NCBI GenBank assembly: GCA_965248765.1
Contig: CBDFKF010000004.1
Span: 1,178,001 to 1,242,000 of the forward strand
From: CBDFKF01 sp965248765
GTDB lineage: Bacteria; Pseudomonadota; Alphaproteobacteria; VGEJ01
Reading direction: 5' to 3'
DNA: 64,000 nucleotides
Shown here: positions 54,197-62,598 of the stretch, piece by piece
Position numbering within the stretch: position 1 is the first letter of the stretch
Layout: each line of letters starts with the position of its first letter
The notes under the pieces: generated by a model
Database searches by the model: none
Told to the model about the DNA's origin: nothing
What the model saw: only the letters and a program-made list of their open reading frames with translations
Made by a program: the position numbers and the translations under genes

Positions 54197-55297
54197 ATGG
54201 CGGACGGTTATGAGCGGGCTTTCGCCGGCACCCATGTCCTGGTGGTGGGCGGTGCCGGCTTCGTTGGCAGCAACCTGTGCCGCCGGCTCCTGACCACCGG
54301 CGCGACGCTTACCATCGTCGATAACCTCCTGTCGGCGGAGCGCCATGCGGTCCCCGACGAGGCGCACTTTACCTTCATCGAGGCCTCGATCGCCGACGAT
54401 GCCACGCTCGCCGTCCTCGACGACCGCTTCGACTATGCCTTCCACCTCGCCACCTACCACGGCAACCAAAGCTCGATCGCCGATCCGCTCGCCGACCACG
54501 ACAACAACCTCCTGACGACGCTCAAGCTGCTCGAACGCCTGAAATCATTCTCGCGCCTGCGCAAGCTGGTCTATGCCTCGGCCGGCTGCACGGTCGCGGA
54601 AAAGACCGACGAGGCCGCCACCGCCACCGTCGAGGACGCGCCGGTCTCGTTGTGGCACGACAGCCCCTACCAGATCTCGAAGATCGTCGGCGAGCTCTAC
54701 GCCAACTACTACTTCCGCCGGCACGCCGTGCCCTGCGTGAAGGCGCGCTTCCAGAACGTCTATGGACCCGGCGAGATCCTCGGCGCCGGGCGTTGGCGTG
54801 GCACGCCGGCCACCGTCTGGCGCAACGTCACCCCCACTTTCGTCTACCGCGCCCTCAAAGGTTGGCCGCTGATCGTTGAGAATGAGGGTCGCGCGAGCCG
54901 CGACTTCATCTACGTTGAAGACATCGTCGAGGGTTTGCTACGGTGTGCGCACCTCGGCTCGCCGGATGAGGTCTACAACCTCGCCTCCGGCGCTGAGACG
55001 ACGATCCTGGCATTGGCCGAGGCGGTCAACGAACTCACCGCCAACCCTGCCGGCATCGAGCTTGGCCCGCCGCGCGATTGGGATCGCTCGGGGCGCCGTT
55101 TCGGCAGCACCGCCAAGGCAGAGAGCGCGCTCGACTTCCGCGCCGGCGTCGACCTCGAGGACGGACTCGTGCGCACCGTCGCGTGGACGCGCGCCAACCT
55201 CGACCTCATCGAGTCGTGCATCGACAGGCACGCGAGTCGCCTCGCGCCTGAGCCCGCACCAGCCGAGCCGCCCCGACAAAGAGCGACGGGCGGGTGA
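54197..55297 (+). CDS. NAD-dependent epimerase/dehydratase
   Basis: A 366-residue extended SDR. Cofactor motif VVGGAGFVGSNLCRRLL, the substrate loop HLATYHGNQSSIADPL, catalytic ASAGC, YQISKIVGE (YxxxK), FQNVYGPGEI and SRDFIYVEDIVEGL. The arrangement is that of UDP-glucuronate decarboxylase or UDP-glucose 4-epimerase relatives; the exact reaction is unknown. The stop overlaps the wecB GTG start. Confidence 0.9.
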   Translation: MADGYERAFAGTHVLVVGGAGFVGSNLCRRLLTTGATLTIVDNLLSAERHAVPDEAHFTFIEASIADDATLAVLDDRFDYAFHLATYHGNQSSIADPLADHDNNLLTTLKLLERLKSFSRLRKLVYASAGCTVAEKTDEAATATVEDAPVSLWHDSPYQISKIVGELYANYYFRRHAVPCVKARFQNVYGPGEILGAGRWRGTPATVWRNVTPTFVYRALKGWPLIVENEGRASRDFIYVEDIVEGLLRCAHLGSPDEVYNLASGAETTILALAEAVNELTANPAGIELGPPRDWDRSGRRFGSTAKAESALDFRAGVDLEDGLVRTVAWTRANLDLIESCIDRHASRLAPEPAPAEPPRQRATGG

Positions 55298-56388
55298 GCT
55301 CCAAGATCGTCAGCATCGTCGGCGCCCGGCCGCAGTTCGTGAAGGCGGCGATGGTCTCGCGGGCGCTTGCTGCCCACGGGGTATCCGAGGTCCTGGTGCA
55401 TACCGGCCAACATTTCGATGCCAACATGTCGAGCGTCTTCTTCGCCGAGCTTGAGATTCCCGCACCCCAGCATCATCTCGGCATCGCCGGGGCGCCGCAC
55501 GGCGCCATGACTGGGCGCATGCTAGAGGCCGTGGAGCGGGTGTTGGAGCACGAGCGTCCCGACCAAGTGGTGGTCTTCGGCGATACCAACTCGACGCTCG
55601 CCGGTGCGCTCGCGGCGGTGAAGCTCCATCTACCGGTCGCGCACGTCGAGGCGGGCTTGCGCTCGTTCAACCGGCGCATGCCCGAGGAGATCAACCGGGT
55701 TCTCACCGACCACATCGCCGAGCTCCTGTTCGCCCCGACCGAGACCGCGGTCGCGAACCTGCGCGGCGAGGGGCGGCCCGAGGCAGCGATCCGGCTAGTG
55801 GGCGACGTCATGTACGATGCCTGCCTCCACTATGGCGCTGAGGCGCGCGCCAGCGGGATCGTCGGGCGGCTCGGGCTCGAGCCGGGGGCCTATACGCTCG
55901 CCACCATCCACCGCGCTGAAAACACCGACGATCCGGCGCGCCTGCGGGCGATCGTCGAGGGCCTGAACGCCCTTGCTACGAAGTGCCGCGTGGTATGGCC
56001 GCTGCACCCGCGCACGCGTGCCGCTTTGGCGCGCGACGTGTTGGCGCCGGTCGAAGGGGTGCGGTTGCTCGATCCGCTCGGGTTCCTCGACATGGTCGCG
56101 CTGGAGAAGGCGGCACGCCTGATCGCGACCGATTCGGGCGGCGTCCAGAAAGAGGCGTTCTTCCACCGCGTGCCGTGCGTCACGTTGCGCGACGAGACTG
56201 AGTGGGTGGAGCTGATCGCCGCCGGGTGGAACCGCCTCTGCCCGCCGACCGACGGCCCAGCGCTCGCCCGATCCTTTGATGCCGTTCTCGAAGCGGGTCC
56301 GCCGTCGGCGGCGCCAGCGCTGTTCGGCGATGGGCACGCCGCCGAGGCGATAGCCGCTGCGATCGTGGACGCCACCGCCGGAGCGTGA
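55294..56388 (+). CDS. wecB: UDP-N-acetylglucosamine 2-epimerase (non-hydrolysing)
   Basis: A 364-residue GT-B-fold epimerase making UDP-ManNAc. Motifs: GARPQFVKAAMVSRAL, HTGQHFDANMS, VVFGDTNSTLAGALAA, HVEAGLRSFNRRMPEEINR, ATIHRAENTDD, TDSGGVQKEAFF and CVTLRDETEWVE. All active-site residues appear present. The GTG start overlaps the upstream epimerase (GTGA); it also overlaps the next gene by 4 bases. Its product feeds a ManNAc-containing glycan. Confidence 0.95.
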   Translation: MSSKIVSIVGARPQFVKAAMVSRALAAHGVSEVLVHTGQHFDANMSSVFFAELEIPAPQHHLGIAGAPHGAMTGRMLEAVERVLEHERPDQVVVFGDTNSTLAGALAAVKLHLPVAHVEAGLRSFNRRMPEEINRVLTDHIAELLFAPTETAVANLRGEGRPEAAIRLVGDVMYDACLHYGAEARASGIVGRLGLEPGAYTLATIHRAENTDDPARLRAIVEGLNALATKCRVVWPLHPRTRAALARDVLAPVEGVRLLDPLGFLDMVALEKAARLIATDSGGVQKEAFFHRVPCVTLRDETEWVELIAAGWNRLCPPTDGPALARSFDAVLEAGPPSAAPALFGDGHAAEAIAAAIVDATAGA

Positions 56389-57593
56389 GCGCGATCGATA
56401 CCCTCGTCCTCCACGCCCGCTACTCGACGCGCCTTTCCTACTACGACGACTGGCTCGAGGCCTTCGAGCGATCCCGCCGGTTCGACGTGACAACGGCCAA
56501 CATCTGCGATGGCGGCGCCGGCGCGGTTATTCGTGCGCGGCTCGGCACCGCCGAGCTCATCGTGCTCCTGCACTCGACCAACAGCGACACGCTCATGTAC
56601 CTCGCACCGCTCAAAGAGCTCCTCAAGGCGCGCCGCGGCAAGCTCCTGGTCTTCGTCGGCAACGAGCTCAACCTGCCGGGCTCGCCGATGGCGGAGAAGA
56701 TTGCCTACGTGCGCGACGTAGAGGCGGACTTCATCGCCACCCAGATGCTGGCTGAGGCGGGCCGCTGGCTCTACGCGAGCTGCCCCAAGGCGCAGGTGGT
56801 CTCGGTGCCGCACGGCCTCAACCCCAGCGCCTTCCAGGCTGAGGCGCCGCTCGAGGCGCGGGCGATCGATATCGGCACCCGCTCGGCGCGTTACATCCCC
56901 TATCTCGGCGATGATGAACGCAACCGCTTGTTCGCCGCCTTCGATCGGTTGGGGCAAAGTGAGCCGGGGTTGCGGATTGATATCAACACCAAACAGCGGC
57001 TCGATCGCACGGCCTGGGCGGCCTACCTCAACCAATGCAAAGGCACGCTCGCGAACGAAGCCGGCACCTGGTACCTCGAGCCCGATGACCGCACCACCAA
57101 CGAGATCCGCGCCTGGGTGAGGGAGCGCGAGGGCGGCATCGTCATCGCCAACGACTCGCCACTCAGGCGCCTGAGCCACGCACTGCCGTGGTTCGTGAAG
57201 GCGGGCTTACGGCCGCTGTTGCGCGCCGGGCCCCTACGCCACGAGGCGCTGGTGAACGAGCAGGTCCCGTTCGCCGAGGTCTACGTGCGTTTCTTCAAGG
57301 ATCGCCCGCGGGCGCCGGTCTACACCAAGATGGTCTCCTCGCGCCATTTCGATGCCATCGGCACCAAGACCTGTCAGATCCTGGTACGCGGGCGCTATAA
57401 CGACACGCTGGTCGCGGGCGAGCATTACCTTGCGCTCGAGCCGGACTTCTCCAATCTGGACGCGGTGGTGGCGGAGTTCCGCGACCCCGACCGCCGGGGC
57501 GAGATCGCCGAGGCCGCGCTCGCCCATGCGCTCGCTGGCCACACGCTCGATCACCGCCTCGAGGCCCTCCACGCGGCGGTCCAGAGCGGCTGA
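56385..57593 (+). CDS. Probable glycosyltransferase, GT-B like, unrecognised family
   Basis: 402 residues starting at GTG 56385 inside the wecB stop. The first half (IDTLVLHARYSTRLSYYDDW; VVSVPHGLNPSAF) looks like an acceptor domain and the second (GTLANEAGTWYLEPDD; FVKAGLRPLLRAGPLRHEALV; YLALEPDFSNLDAVVAEFRD with the late FSN/RD motif) like a donor domain seen in cell-wall glycosyltransferases. The reaction cannot be named. Its tight coupling to wecB suggests it uses UDP-ManNAc or a derivative. Confidence 0.7.
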   Translation: MSAIDTLVLHARYSTRLSYYDDWLEAFERSRRFDVTTANICDGGAGAVIRARLGTAELIVLLHSTNSDTLMYLAPLKELLKARRGKLLVFVGNELNLPGSPMAEKIAYVRDVEADFIATQMLAEAGRWLYASCPKAQVVSVPHGLNPSAFQAEAPLEARAIDIGTRSARYIPYLGDDERNRLFAAFDRLGQSEPGLRIDINTKQRLDRTAWAAYLNQCKGTLANEAGTWYLEPDDRTTNEIRAWVREREGGIVIANDSPLRRLSHALPWFVKAGLRPLLRAGPLRHEALVNEQVPFAEVYVRFFKDRPRAPVYTKMVSSRHFDAIGTKTCQILVRGRYNDTLVAGEHYLALEPDFSNLDAVVAEFRDPDRRGEIAEAALAHALAGHTLDHRLEALHAAVQSG

Positions 57594-57687
57594 GCCGCTC
57601 AGCCCCTGCCGCGCCTTGATTTCTAGGCGCCCGTGCGCAGAATACACCGGCCCTGCCACCCCCGACATCCCAACAGAAGAGACCGAT

Positions 57688-59394
57688 ATGTCCGCGAGAG
57701 CGCGCGAACAGCACGCCAACCCCAAGTCTGACATCGAGATCGCGCAAGGAGCGACCATGCGGCCGATCTCGGAAGTCGCGGCCGAGCGGCTCGCGATCCC
57801 GCCTGAGCGGCTTGAGCCCTACGGCCACCACAAGGCCAAGGTCTCGCTCCGTTACATGGACGAGGTCGCCGACCGCGCGGATGCCAAGCTCATCCTGGTG
57901 ACGGCGATAACGCCGACGCCGGCGGGCGAGGGCAAGACCACCACCACCGTCGGCCTTGGTGATGCGCTCAACCACATCGGCAAGAAGGCGATGATCTGCC
58001 TGCGCGAGCCCTCGCTCGGGCCGTGCTTCGGGATGAAGGGCGGCGCTGCCGGCGGCGGCTATGCCCAGGTGGTGCCGATGGAGGACATCAACCTCCACTT
58101 CACCGGCGATTTCCACGCCATCGGCGTTGCCAACAACCTGCTGGCTGCGATGCTCGACAACCACATCTATTGGGGCAATGCGGCTGGCATCGACCTGCGC
58201 CGGGTCTCGTGGCGGCGGGTCGTCGACATGAACGATCGGGCGCTGCGCGAGATCGTCAACAGCCTGGGCGGGGTCGCCAACGGCTTCCCGCGCTCCGATG
58301 GCTTCGACATCACTGTCGCCTCCGAGGTGATGGCGATCTTCTGCCTTGCCCGCGACCTCGACGATTTGCGGACACGCCTTGGCAACATCGTCGTCGGCTT
58401 CACCCGCGAGCGTGAGCCGGTGCGGGCTGAGGCGGTGAACGCGCCGGGGGCGATGACGGCGCTTCTCAAGGACGCGCTTGCGCCGAACCTCGTACAGACG
58501 CTGGAGAATAACCCTGCCTTCGTCCACGGCGGTCCGTTCGCCAACATCGCCCACGGTTGCAACTCGGTGATCGCGACGCGGATGGCGATGAAGCTCACCG
58601 ACTATGTGGTGACCGAAGCCGGCTTCGGCGCCGACCTCGGCGCCGAGAAGTTCTTTGACATCAAATGCCGCAAGGCCGGCCTCAGCCCCGACCTCGCCGT
58701 GATCGTCGCCACCGTTCGGGCGCTCAAGATGCACGGCGGCGTAGCGCGCGATGACCTCAAAACCGAGAACCTCGCCGCGCTGGAGATCGGCATCGCCAAC
58801 CTCGCCCGCCACGTCGAGAACGTGCGTTCCTTTGGGGTGCCGGTGGTGGTCTCGCTCAACCGTTTCAGTGCCGATACCGAGGCCGAGGTCGCGTTGGTCG
58901 CGGCGGCCTGCGACAAGCTCGGCGTCACCGCGGTGATGGCTGATCATTGGGCCGGCGGCGGTGAAGGTGCAGTCACGCTTGCCGAAGCGGTGGTGCATGC
59001 GCTCGACACCGAAGAATCGAACTTCGCGCCTATTTACCCCGACGACATGAGCCTCTGGGACAAGACACGCGCTATCGCGCAAAAGATTTACCGGGCGGCG
59101 GATATCACGGCCGATCAACGCGTACGCAACCAGTTCAAGGATTTCCAGGGCGGCGGTTTCGGCCACTTCCCCGTCTGCATCGCCAAGACCCAGTACAGTT
59201 TCTCGACCGATCCCAACATCAAGGGGACGCCGAGCGACCACGTCATACCGGTGCGCGAGGTCCGGCTCGCCGGGGGGGCTGAGTTCATCGTCGCCGTGTG
59301 TGGCGACATCATGACAATGCCGGGCTTGCCGCGGGTTCCGGCCGCGAACAGCATTTCGGTGGATGAGACCGGGCGCATTGTCGGCCTGTTCTAG
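57688..59394 (+). CDS. fhs: Formate-tetrahydrofolate ligase
   Basis: 568 residues; makes 10-formyl-THF from formate, ATP and THF. Nucleotide loop TPAGEGKTTTTVGLGDALN at residues ~75, EPSLGPCFGMKGGAAGGGYA and the family signature VTEAGFGADLGAEKFFDIKC are complete. ATG 57688 has AGAAGAGA upstream. It lies between the polysaccharide cluster and the IS1202-like element; a long open frame on its opposite strand is only a shadow of GC-rich codon use. Confidence 0.96.
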   Translation: MSARAREQHANPKSDIEIAQGATMRPISEVAAERLAIPPERLEPYGHHKAKVSLRYMDEVADRADAKLILVTAITPTPAGEGKTTTTVGLGDALNHIGKKAMICLREPSLGPCFGMKGGAAGGGYAQVVPMEDINLHFTGDFHAIGVANNLLAAMLDNHIYWGNAAGIDLRRVSWRRVVDMNDRALREIVNSLGGVANGFPRSDGFDITVASEVMAIFCLARDLDDLRTRLGNIVVGFTREREPVRAEAVNAPGAMTALLKDALAPNLVQTLENNPAFVHGGPFANIAHGCNSVIATRMAMKLTDYVVTEAGFGADLGAEKFFDIKCRKAGLSPDLAVIVATVRALKMHGGVARDDLKTENLAALEIGIANLARHVENVRSFGVPVVVSLNRFSADTEAEVALVAAACDKLGVTAVMADHWAGGGEGAVTLAEAVVHALDTEESNFAPIYPDDMSLWDKTRAIAQKIYRAADITADQRVRNQFKDFQGGGFGHFPVCIAKTQYSFSTDPNIKGTPSDHVIPVREVRLAGGAEFIVAVCGDIMTMPGLPRVPAANSISVDETGRIVGLF

Positions 59395-59469
59395 GCAGGT
59401 CCGAAGGTCCTGGCGCCAGGCAGCGATGTCGAGAACAAACTGAATTGACCGCTTCAGTTGTGGTTGTTG

Positions 59470-59522
59470 GGCCAGTGGATAAGGGGTGGGGCGCGGAGCG
59501 GCCGTCCCCTTATCCACTGGCC
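59470..59522. repeat. 17-bp perfect inverted repeat within the IS1202-like element
   Basis: GCCAGTGGATAAGGGG and its reverse complement CCCCTTATCCACTGGC are separated by 19 bases (one further G-C pair outside). It lies 18 bases after the transposase stop on the minus strand and could be a terminator or a subterminal binding site. No T-run follows it. Confidence 0.75.
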
Positions 59523-59539
59523 GGTCGCGTCGAAGCGGA

Positions 59540-60715
59540 TCACGCGGCCTGTCTGTGGCTTGTGTTGATGGGCGATCCGTCGGCCTGGTATCGGGCCAGG
59601 CAGCGCGGCCCATGGAAGACGGCGAGGGTGCGGTCGGGGTATTCGTGGACCCGGACCCTTGCCTTGACGTAGTGGCGGCGATGGCGGTCGGGCGGGATCG
59701 CCAGCACCAGGCGTTTGTAGCGCACGGTGTTGTCGTTGGAGACGGTGCGCTCCTGCTGCACGCAGAGGATGTCGTCGAGGGTACCGGCGAAGGGCACGAA
59801 GGCGGTGCCCTCGGCTTCCGGCGGCACCGCGAAGCGGGCGTTGTGGCCTGGCAGGTAGAGCTCCTTGAGGAAGCGGTTGGCCTGGGCCATGTCGGTGATG
59901 CCGGCGAGCCTGAGCTCCTGGGGCAGGCGCTTCTGCAGGGTGGCGAACATGCGTTCCGAGCGCCCCCTTGCCTCGGGCGAGTAGGCCGGGATCAGCTCGA
60001 TGCCGAGCTGGGCCAGGGCGCGGCCGAACTGGGTCGGATTGTCCTTGTCGACCGTGCCGCCGGCCTCAGGGGTGTGCCAGTAGTGGCCGGCGCGGTCGGC
60101 ATAGAGCGAGCAGAACAGCCCCTTGGCCCGGATCGCCTCGGACACCCCCTGAAAGCTCGACATCGTGCCCTCTTCGGCGACGAAGAAGGCCGAGTAGATC
60201 TCACTGGTGGTGTCGTCCATGGTGACGATCAGGTCCCACCACTGATCGGGGACCCACGCGTGGCTTGAGCCGTCTTGATGCAGCATCATGCCGGGCAGCG
60301 CGCGGCGCGGCCGCTTGCGCCGGTGCGCCCCGCGCCTGGGCGCCGCCCGTCTTCGCCCATGGGCCTGCAAGCTCAGCCGCACCCAGTTGTAGCTGCGCTT
60401 GAAGGCATAGTCCGCGACCAGCTTCTCGTGGAAGTGCTTGGCGGTGAAGTCCCAGTAGCGGGTGTCGAACAGCGCCAACAGCGCCGTCACCTCGTCGACC
60501 GCCGCGCGCCGCGCCGAGACCCGGCCCAGACGGCGATCGTAGAGCCCTTCCGCGCCGTCCGCCTCATAGCGGTCGCGCCAGCGCCGGAAGGTGCGCTCTG
60601 AAACGCCGAGAACCTCCGCCGCCTCGGCTTGGCTCAAGCAACCCCGATGGGTGCGGCCGTAAACCTCCTCGAACTTCATCAATCTCAGTCCCTGCAACTG
60701 CTCTGTCCGGCGCAT
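59540..60715 (-). CDS. ISNCY/IS1202-like transposase (rve-type DDE)
   Basis: A 391-residue transposase: N-terminal helix-turn-helix (RGCLSQAEAAEVLGVSERTF), a DDE integrase-like core with HQDGSSHAWVP (first Asp), DLIVTMDDTTSEIYSAFF, SLYADRAGHYW and YSPEARGRSERMFATLQKRL (the Glu), and a C-terminal basic domain. It appears intact. This type is grouped in ISNCY/IS1202. Confidence 0.92.
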   Translation of the reverse strand: MRRTEQLQGLRLMKFEEVYGRTHRGCLSQAEAAEVLGVSERTFRRWRDRYEADGAEGLYDRRLGRVSARRAAVDEVTALLALFDTRYWDFTAKHFHEKLVADYAFKRSYNWVRLSLQAHGRRRAAPRRGAHRRKRPRRALPGMMLHQDGSSHAWVPDQWWDLIVTMDDTTSEIYSAFFVAEEGTMSSFQGVSEAIRAKGLFCSLYADRAGHYWHTPEAGGTVDKDNPTQFGRALAQLGIELIPAYSPEARGRSERMFATLQKRLPQELRLAGITDMAQANRFLKELYLPGHNARFAVPPEAEGTAFVPFAGTLDDILCVQQERTVSNDNTVRYKRLVLAIPPDRHRRHYVKARVRVHEYPDRTLAVFHGPRCLARYQADGSPINTSHRQAA

Positions 60716-60810
60716 CCAAACCCTCCATGGCCTGGAGAGCTTCTAAATCCGGACAGATCGTCTGGTACATAAACCGGACATGTCGTGTGTTAGTGACACT
60801 GGCGCCAGGC

Positions 60811-61043
60811 TGCTCTTGCCAAACTCATCGGAAGTGTGGAAACTAAACGGCCGTGTGAGCGAATCGGCGCAAGCATTTGATCGATAAGGTGTTTGCCCAG
60901 CCGTAAGACACGGAGAAACGCGCCGGCATAAGCGGATACGAGGGGATGAGATACGTGGGTAAGAGTCCGCGCGCGGACTCACGCACGGGATGGCGTTGCG
61001 GGGAAACCCCATAGCGAGTGCACGAGCCAGAGAGGCGGCAGCC
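60811..61043. other. Intergenic region with an 18-bp palindrome
   Basis: From the element edge to the next start I see no gene. GAGTCCGCGCGCGGACTC at 60963-60980 is a perfect 18-bp palindrome 63 bases before the ATG at 61044, and GGGGAAACCCC follows at ~61000. Both could be leader hairpins of the downstream gene. Confidence 0.5.
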
Positions 61044-61601
61044 ATGGCAAAGGAAATTACCTTCGAGATCTACGTTCAGCAGGCCGGGCGCTGGATGCTC
61101 GAGGCCCGCTACGACAAGAACCAGAAAGACCAGGCGGGTGAAGAAGCGCGCCAGATCGAAGCGCAAGGCAAGCTCGAAGCGATCAAGGTGGTGCGCGAGG
61201 TCTACGATGAGGACAACAACCTCATCAAGGAGCAGATCGTCTACGAGGGTAAGGGCAAGAGCAAGAGCAGCAGCGGCGGGGGCGGCGGGTCTGCGGCTTC
61301 GCGCCCCGCGCCGTCTCGCCCGGCGCCCGAGCCCTCCTTCGACGACGGCTTCAAGAAGTCCAACGGCGCGAAGAAACGGCGACCGGCGAGCGCGTCCGCT
61401 GGGCCGGTGAATGACATCGCGGATGCGATGCGCAAGAAACCGGCCATCGCCCAAATCGCCAGCCGCGGCGCGGCGACGCGGGCCACCGGTACCAGCCTGC
61501 GCGGCCCCGAGGCGATTGTCCTCTACAAGCTCGTCGTCATTGGCGTCGTCAGCTTCGGCTTCGCCACCATCGTGACCTTCATCTACAGCTCGGGCCTGTG
61601 A
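61044..61601 (+). CDS. Unrecognised protein with a C-terminal membrane helix
   Basis: 185 residues, no known family. The N-terminal ~75 residues (KEITFEIYVQQAGRWMLEAR, then AIKVVREVYDEDNN, then KEQIVYEG) look like a small alpha/beta fold; then comes a low-complexity Ser/Gly/Pro-rich linker (SSSGGGGGSAASRPAPSRPA), a basic stretch and a C-terminal helix (VLYKLVVIGVVSFGFATIVT) that would anchor it with the N-domain in the cytosol. ATG 61044 follows GAGG. Conserved-looking, function unknown. Confidence 0.75.
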   Translation: MAKEITFEIYVQQAGRWMLEARYDKNQKDQAGEEARQIEAQGKLEAIKVVREVYDEDNNLIKEQIVYEGKGKSKSSSGGGGGSAASRPAPSRPAPEPSFDDGFKKSNGAKKRRPASASAGPVNDIADAMRKKPAIAQIASRGAATRATGTSLRGPEAIVLYKLVVIGVVSFGFATIVTFIYSSGL

Positions 61602-61771
61602 ACGGGCGCCGTCACCCCTCCTAGGACGCAACTAGAACCACTACGTGCATAACTTCCTGCTGTGTGTGATACGGTGAATCTGCCGGCCGTAGCACCGTCG
61701 CGAAAGCCTTTGGACGGACTGGGGGGAGCGTTATGTGGGGATGACGGGCAGCCCCCACCGCACGGCGGAAA

Positions 61772-61803
61772 AACGGGCGCCCTCCCGTCCAGGGGCGCCC
61801 GTT
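61772..61803 (-). terminator. Rho-independent terminator, minus strand
   Basis: A 10-bp perfect stem (AACGGGCGCC / GGCGCCCGTT) with a 12-base loop. On the minus strand the stem is followed by TTTTTCC, so it should end transcription of the broken small gene upstream on that strand. Confidence 0.78.
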
Positions 61804-61812
61804 CCCTTTTCC

Positions 61813-62238
61813 TCACTGGTGAAATCGTATTGCTTCGGTGAAATCGTATTGCTTCGCCCCGCTTAAGGAGTGATTTGGTTTGGCCATCCCGCGATCGGTG
61901 GAACGACATTACGTACATCTCGCTGCCGTCCACAGTTGCCTTGATCGGGGCGATGTAGCGCTTCCCTCGACTTCGCTCTGGTAGCAGATTGTCGCGAAGC
62001 GTGCTCTTTCGCGCTCCGCAATTACGAGCCCACGGTTAACGGCGTCGGCCAGCAAAGTAAGGTCCTCCACGGGGACCTTATGTTCATCAAGCACGTGAAG
62101 CAGCGTCTCGCGCGACAGGTAGAGATCGGCCGTCGGCCGTGCTCGCAGCGCCACGGCAATGACCGGATCGACGCGGCAAACGACTATTTTGCTCCACACG
62201 CCGTCGACAAGCCGTTCTATTACGGCTTCGGTTACCAT
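61813..62238 (-). pseudogene. Unrecognised small gene broken by a one-base loss and a 19-bp duplication
   Basis: From ATG 62238 the protein reads MVTEAVIERLVDGVWSKIVV, then AVALRARPTADLYLSRETLL, up to YQSEVEG. It then continues one base out of frame: KRYIAPIKATVDGSEMYVMS, then FHRSRDGQTKSLLKRGEAIR. The shift lies in GAGGGAAGCG (~61960), where an extra G would restore VEGKRY. The natural end (FHQ-stop) is destroyed by a tandem duplication of 19 bases at 61818-61855. With both repaired the protein has 135 residues. No family recognised. Confidence 0.7.
61818..61855. repeat. 19-bp tandem duplication
   Basis: GGTGAAATCGTATTGCTTC occurs twice in tandem at 61818-61836 and 61837-61855. With one copy, the small gene on the minus strand would stop cleanly after IRFHQ. 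Confidence 0.93.
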
Positions 62239-62598
62239 CGCAGGTAGTCCCTTAAACGCAGGCGTCACGACAGGACATACTGGGACGGGGAATTCTGCCG
62301 TTCCCCTGAGGGGCAGACGTCGGCACCACGAAAAAGGGCGGTCGTTCCCATACAGGATCGCCGCCCTCCCTAGCACAACCAACGACTTGTAGGTCACTCG
62401 TGCCCGCCTGTCAACGTTGCGATGCCGAACGCAGGAATAATGGCGCCGGAATGCGTAGCGAGGCTGGAGGAGAAGCCCGGAGCTGAGCTCACGCCATCCG
62501 GAAGTAGGCGTCGTACTCGGTATCGGGAATGCGGTTGGCGGGCGCTGCTAGCTCCTGGCGCTTGCGCGCCCGAACGACGGCGGGGCCGGCCGGCGGCC
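62239..62598. other. Intergenic region with a possible minus-strand terminator
   Basis: No gene is seen between the small broken gene and the MetE-like gene stop. A hairpin at about 62332-62368 (AGGGCGG ... CCGCCCT) on the minus strand is followed by TTTTTC, so it may terminate the MetE-like transcript. A GGGGAATTC-type stretch next to it carries no recognised signal. Confidence 0.5.

Larger units (their letters stand above)
59410..60810. mobile_element. IS1202/ISNCY-like insertion element
   Basis: A transposase gene flanked at both sides by the same 12 bases CTGGCGCCAGGC (59410-59421 and 60799-60810). They could be the target duplication, in which case the element is 59422-60798; I did not find matching terminal inverted repeats. 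A 17-bp perfect hairpin (59470-59486 / 59506-59522) follows the transposase stop, and two TGTCCGG copies lie near the right end. The exact ends are not certain. Confidence 0.6.

Noticed and set aside
59506..59520. Replication origin or DnaA-box cluster (TTATCCACT)
   Set aside because: Only two inverted copies, both part of a hairpin inside a mobile element; no dnaA, AT-rich unwinding element or further boxes are seen.
57295..59613. Long (772-codon) open frame on the minus strand opposite fhs
   Set aside because: It has no recognisable domain, its composition is that of an antisense to GC-rich codons, and fhs on the plus strand is complete and certain.
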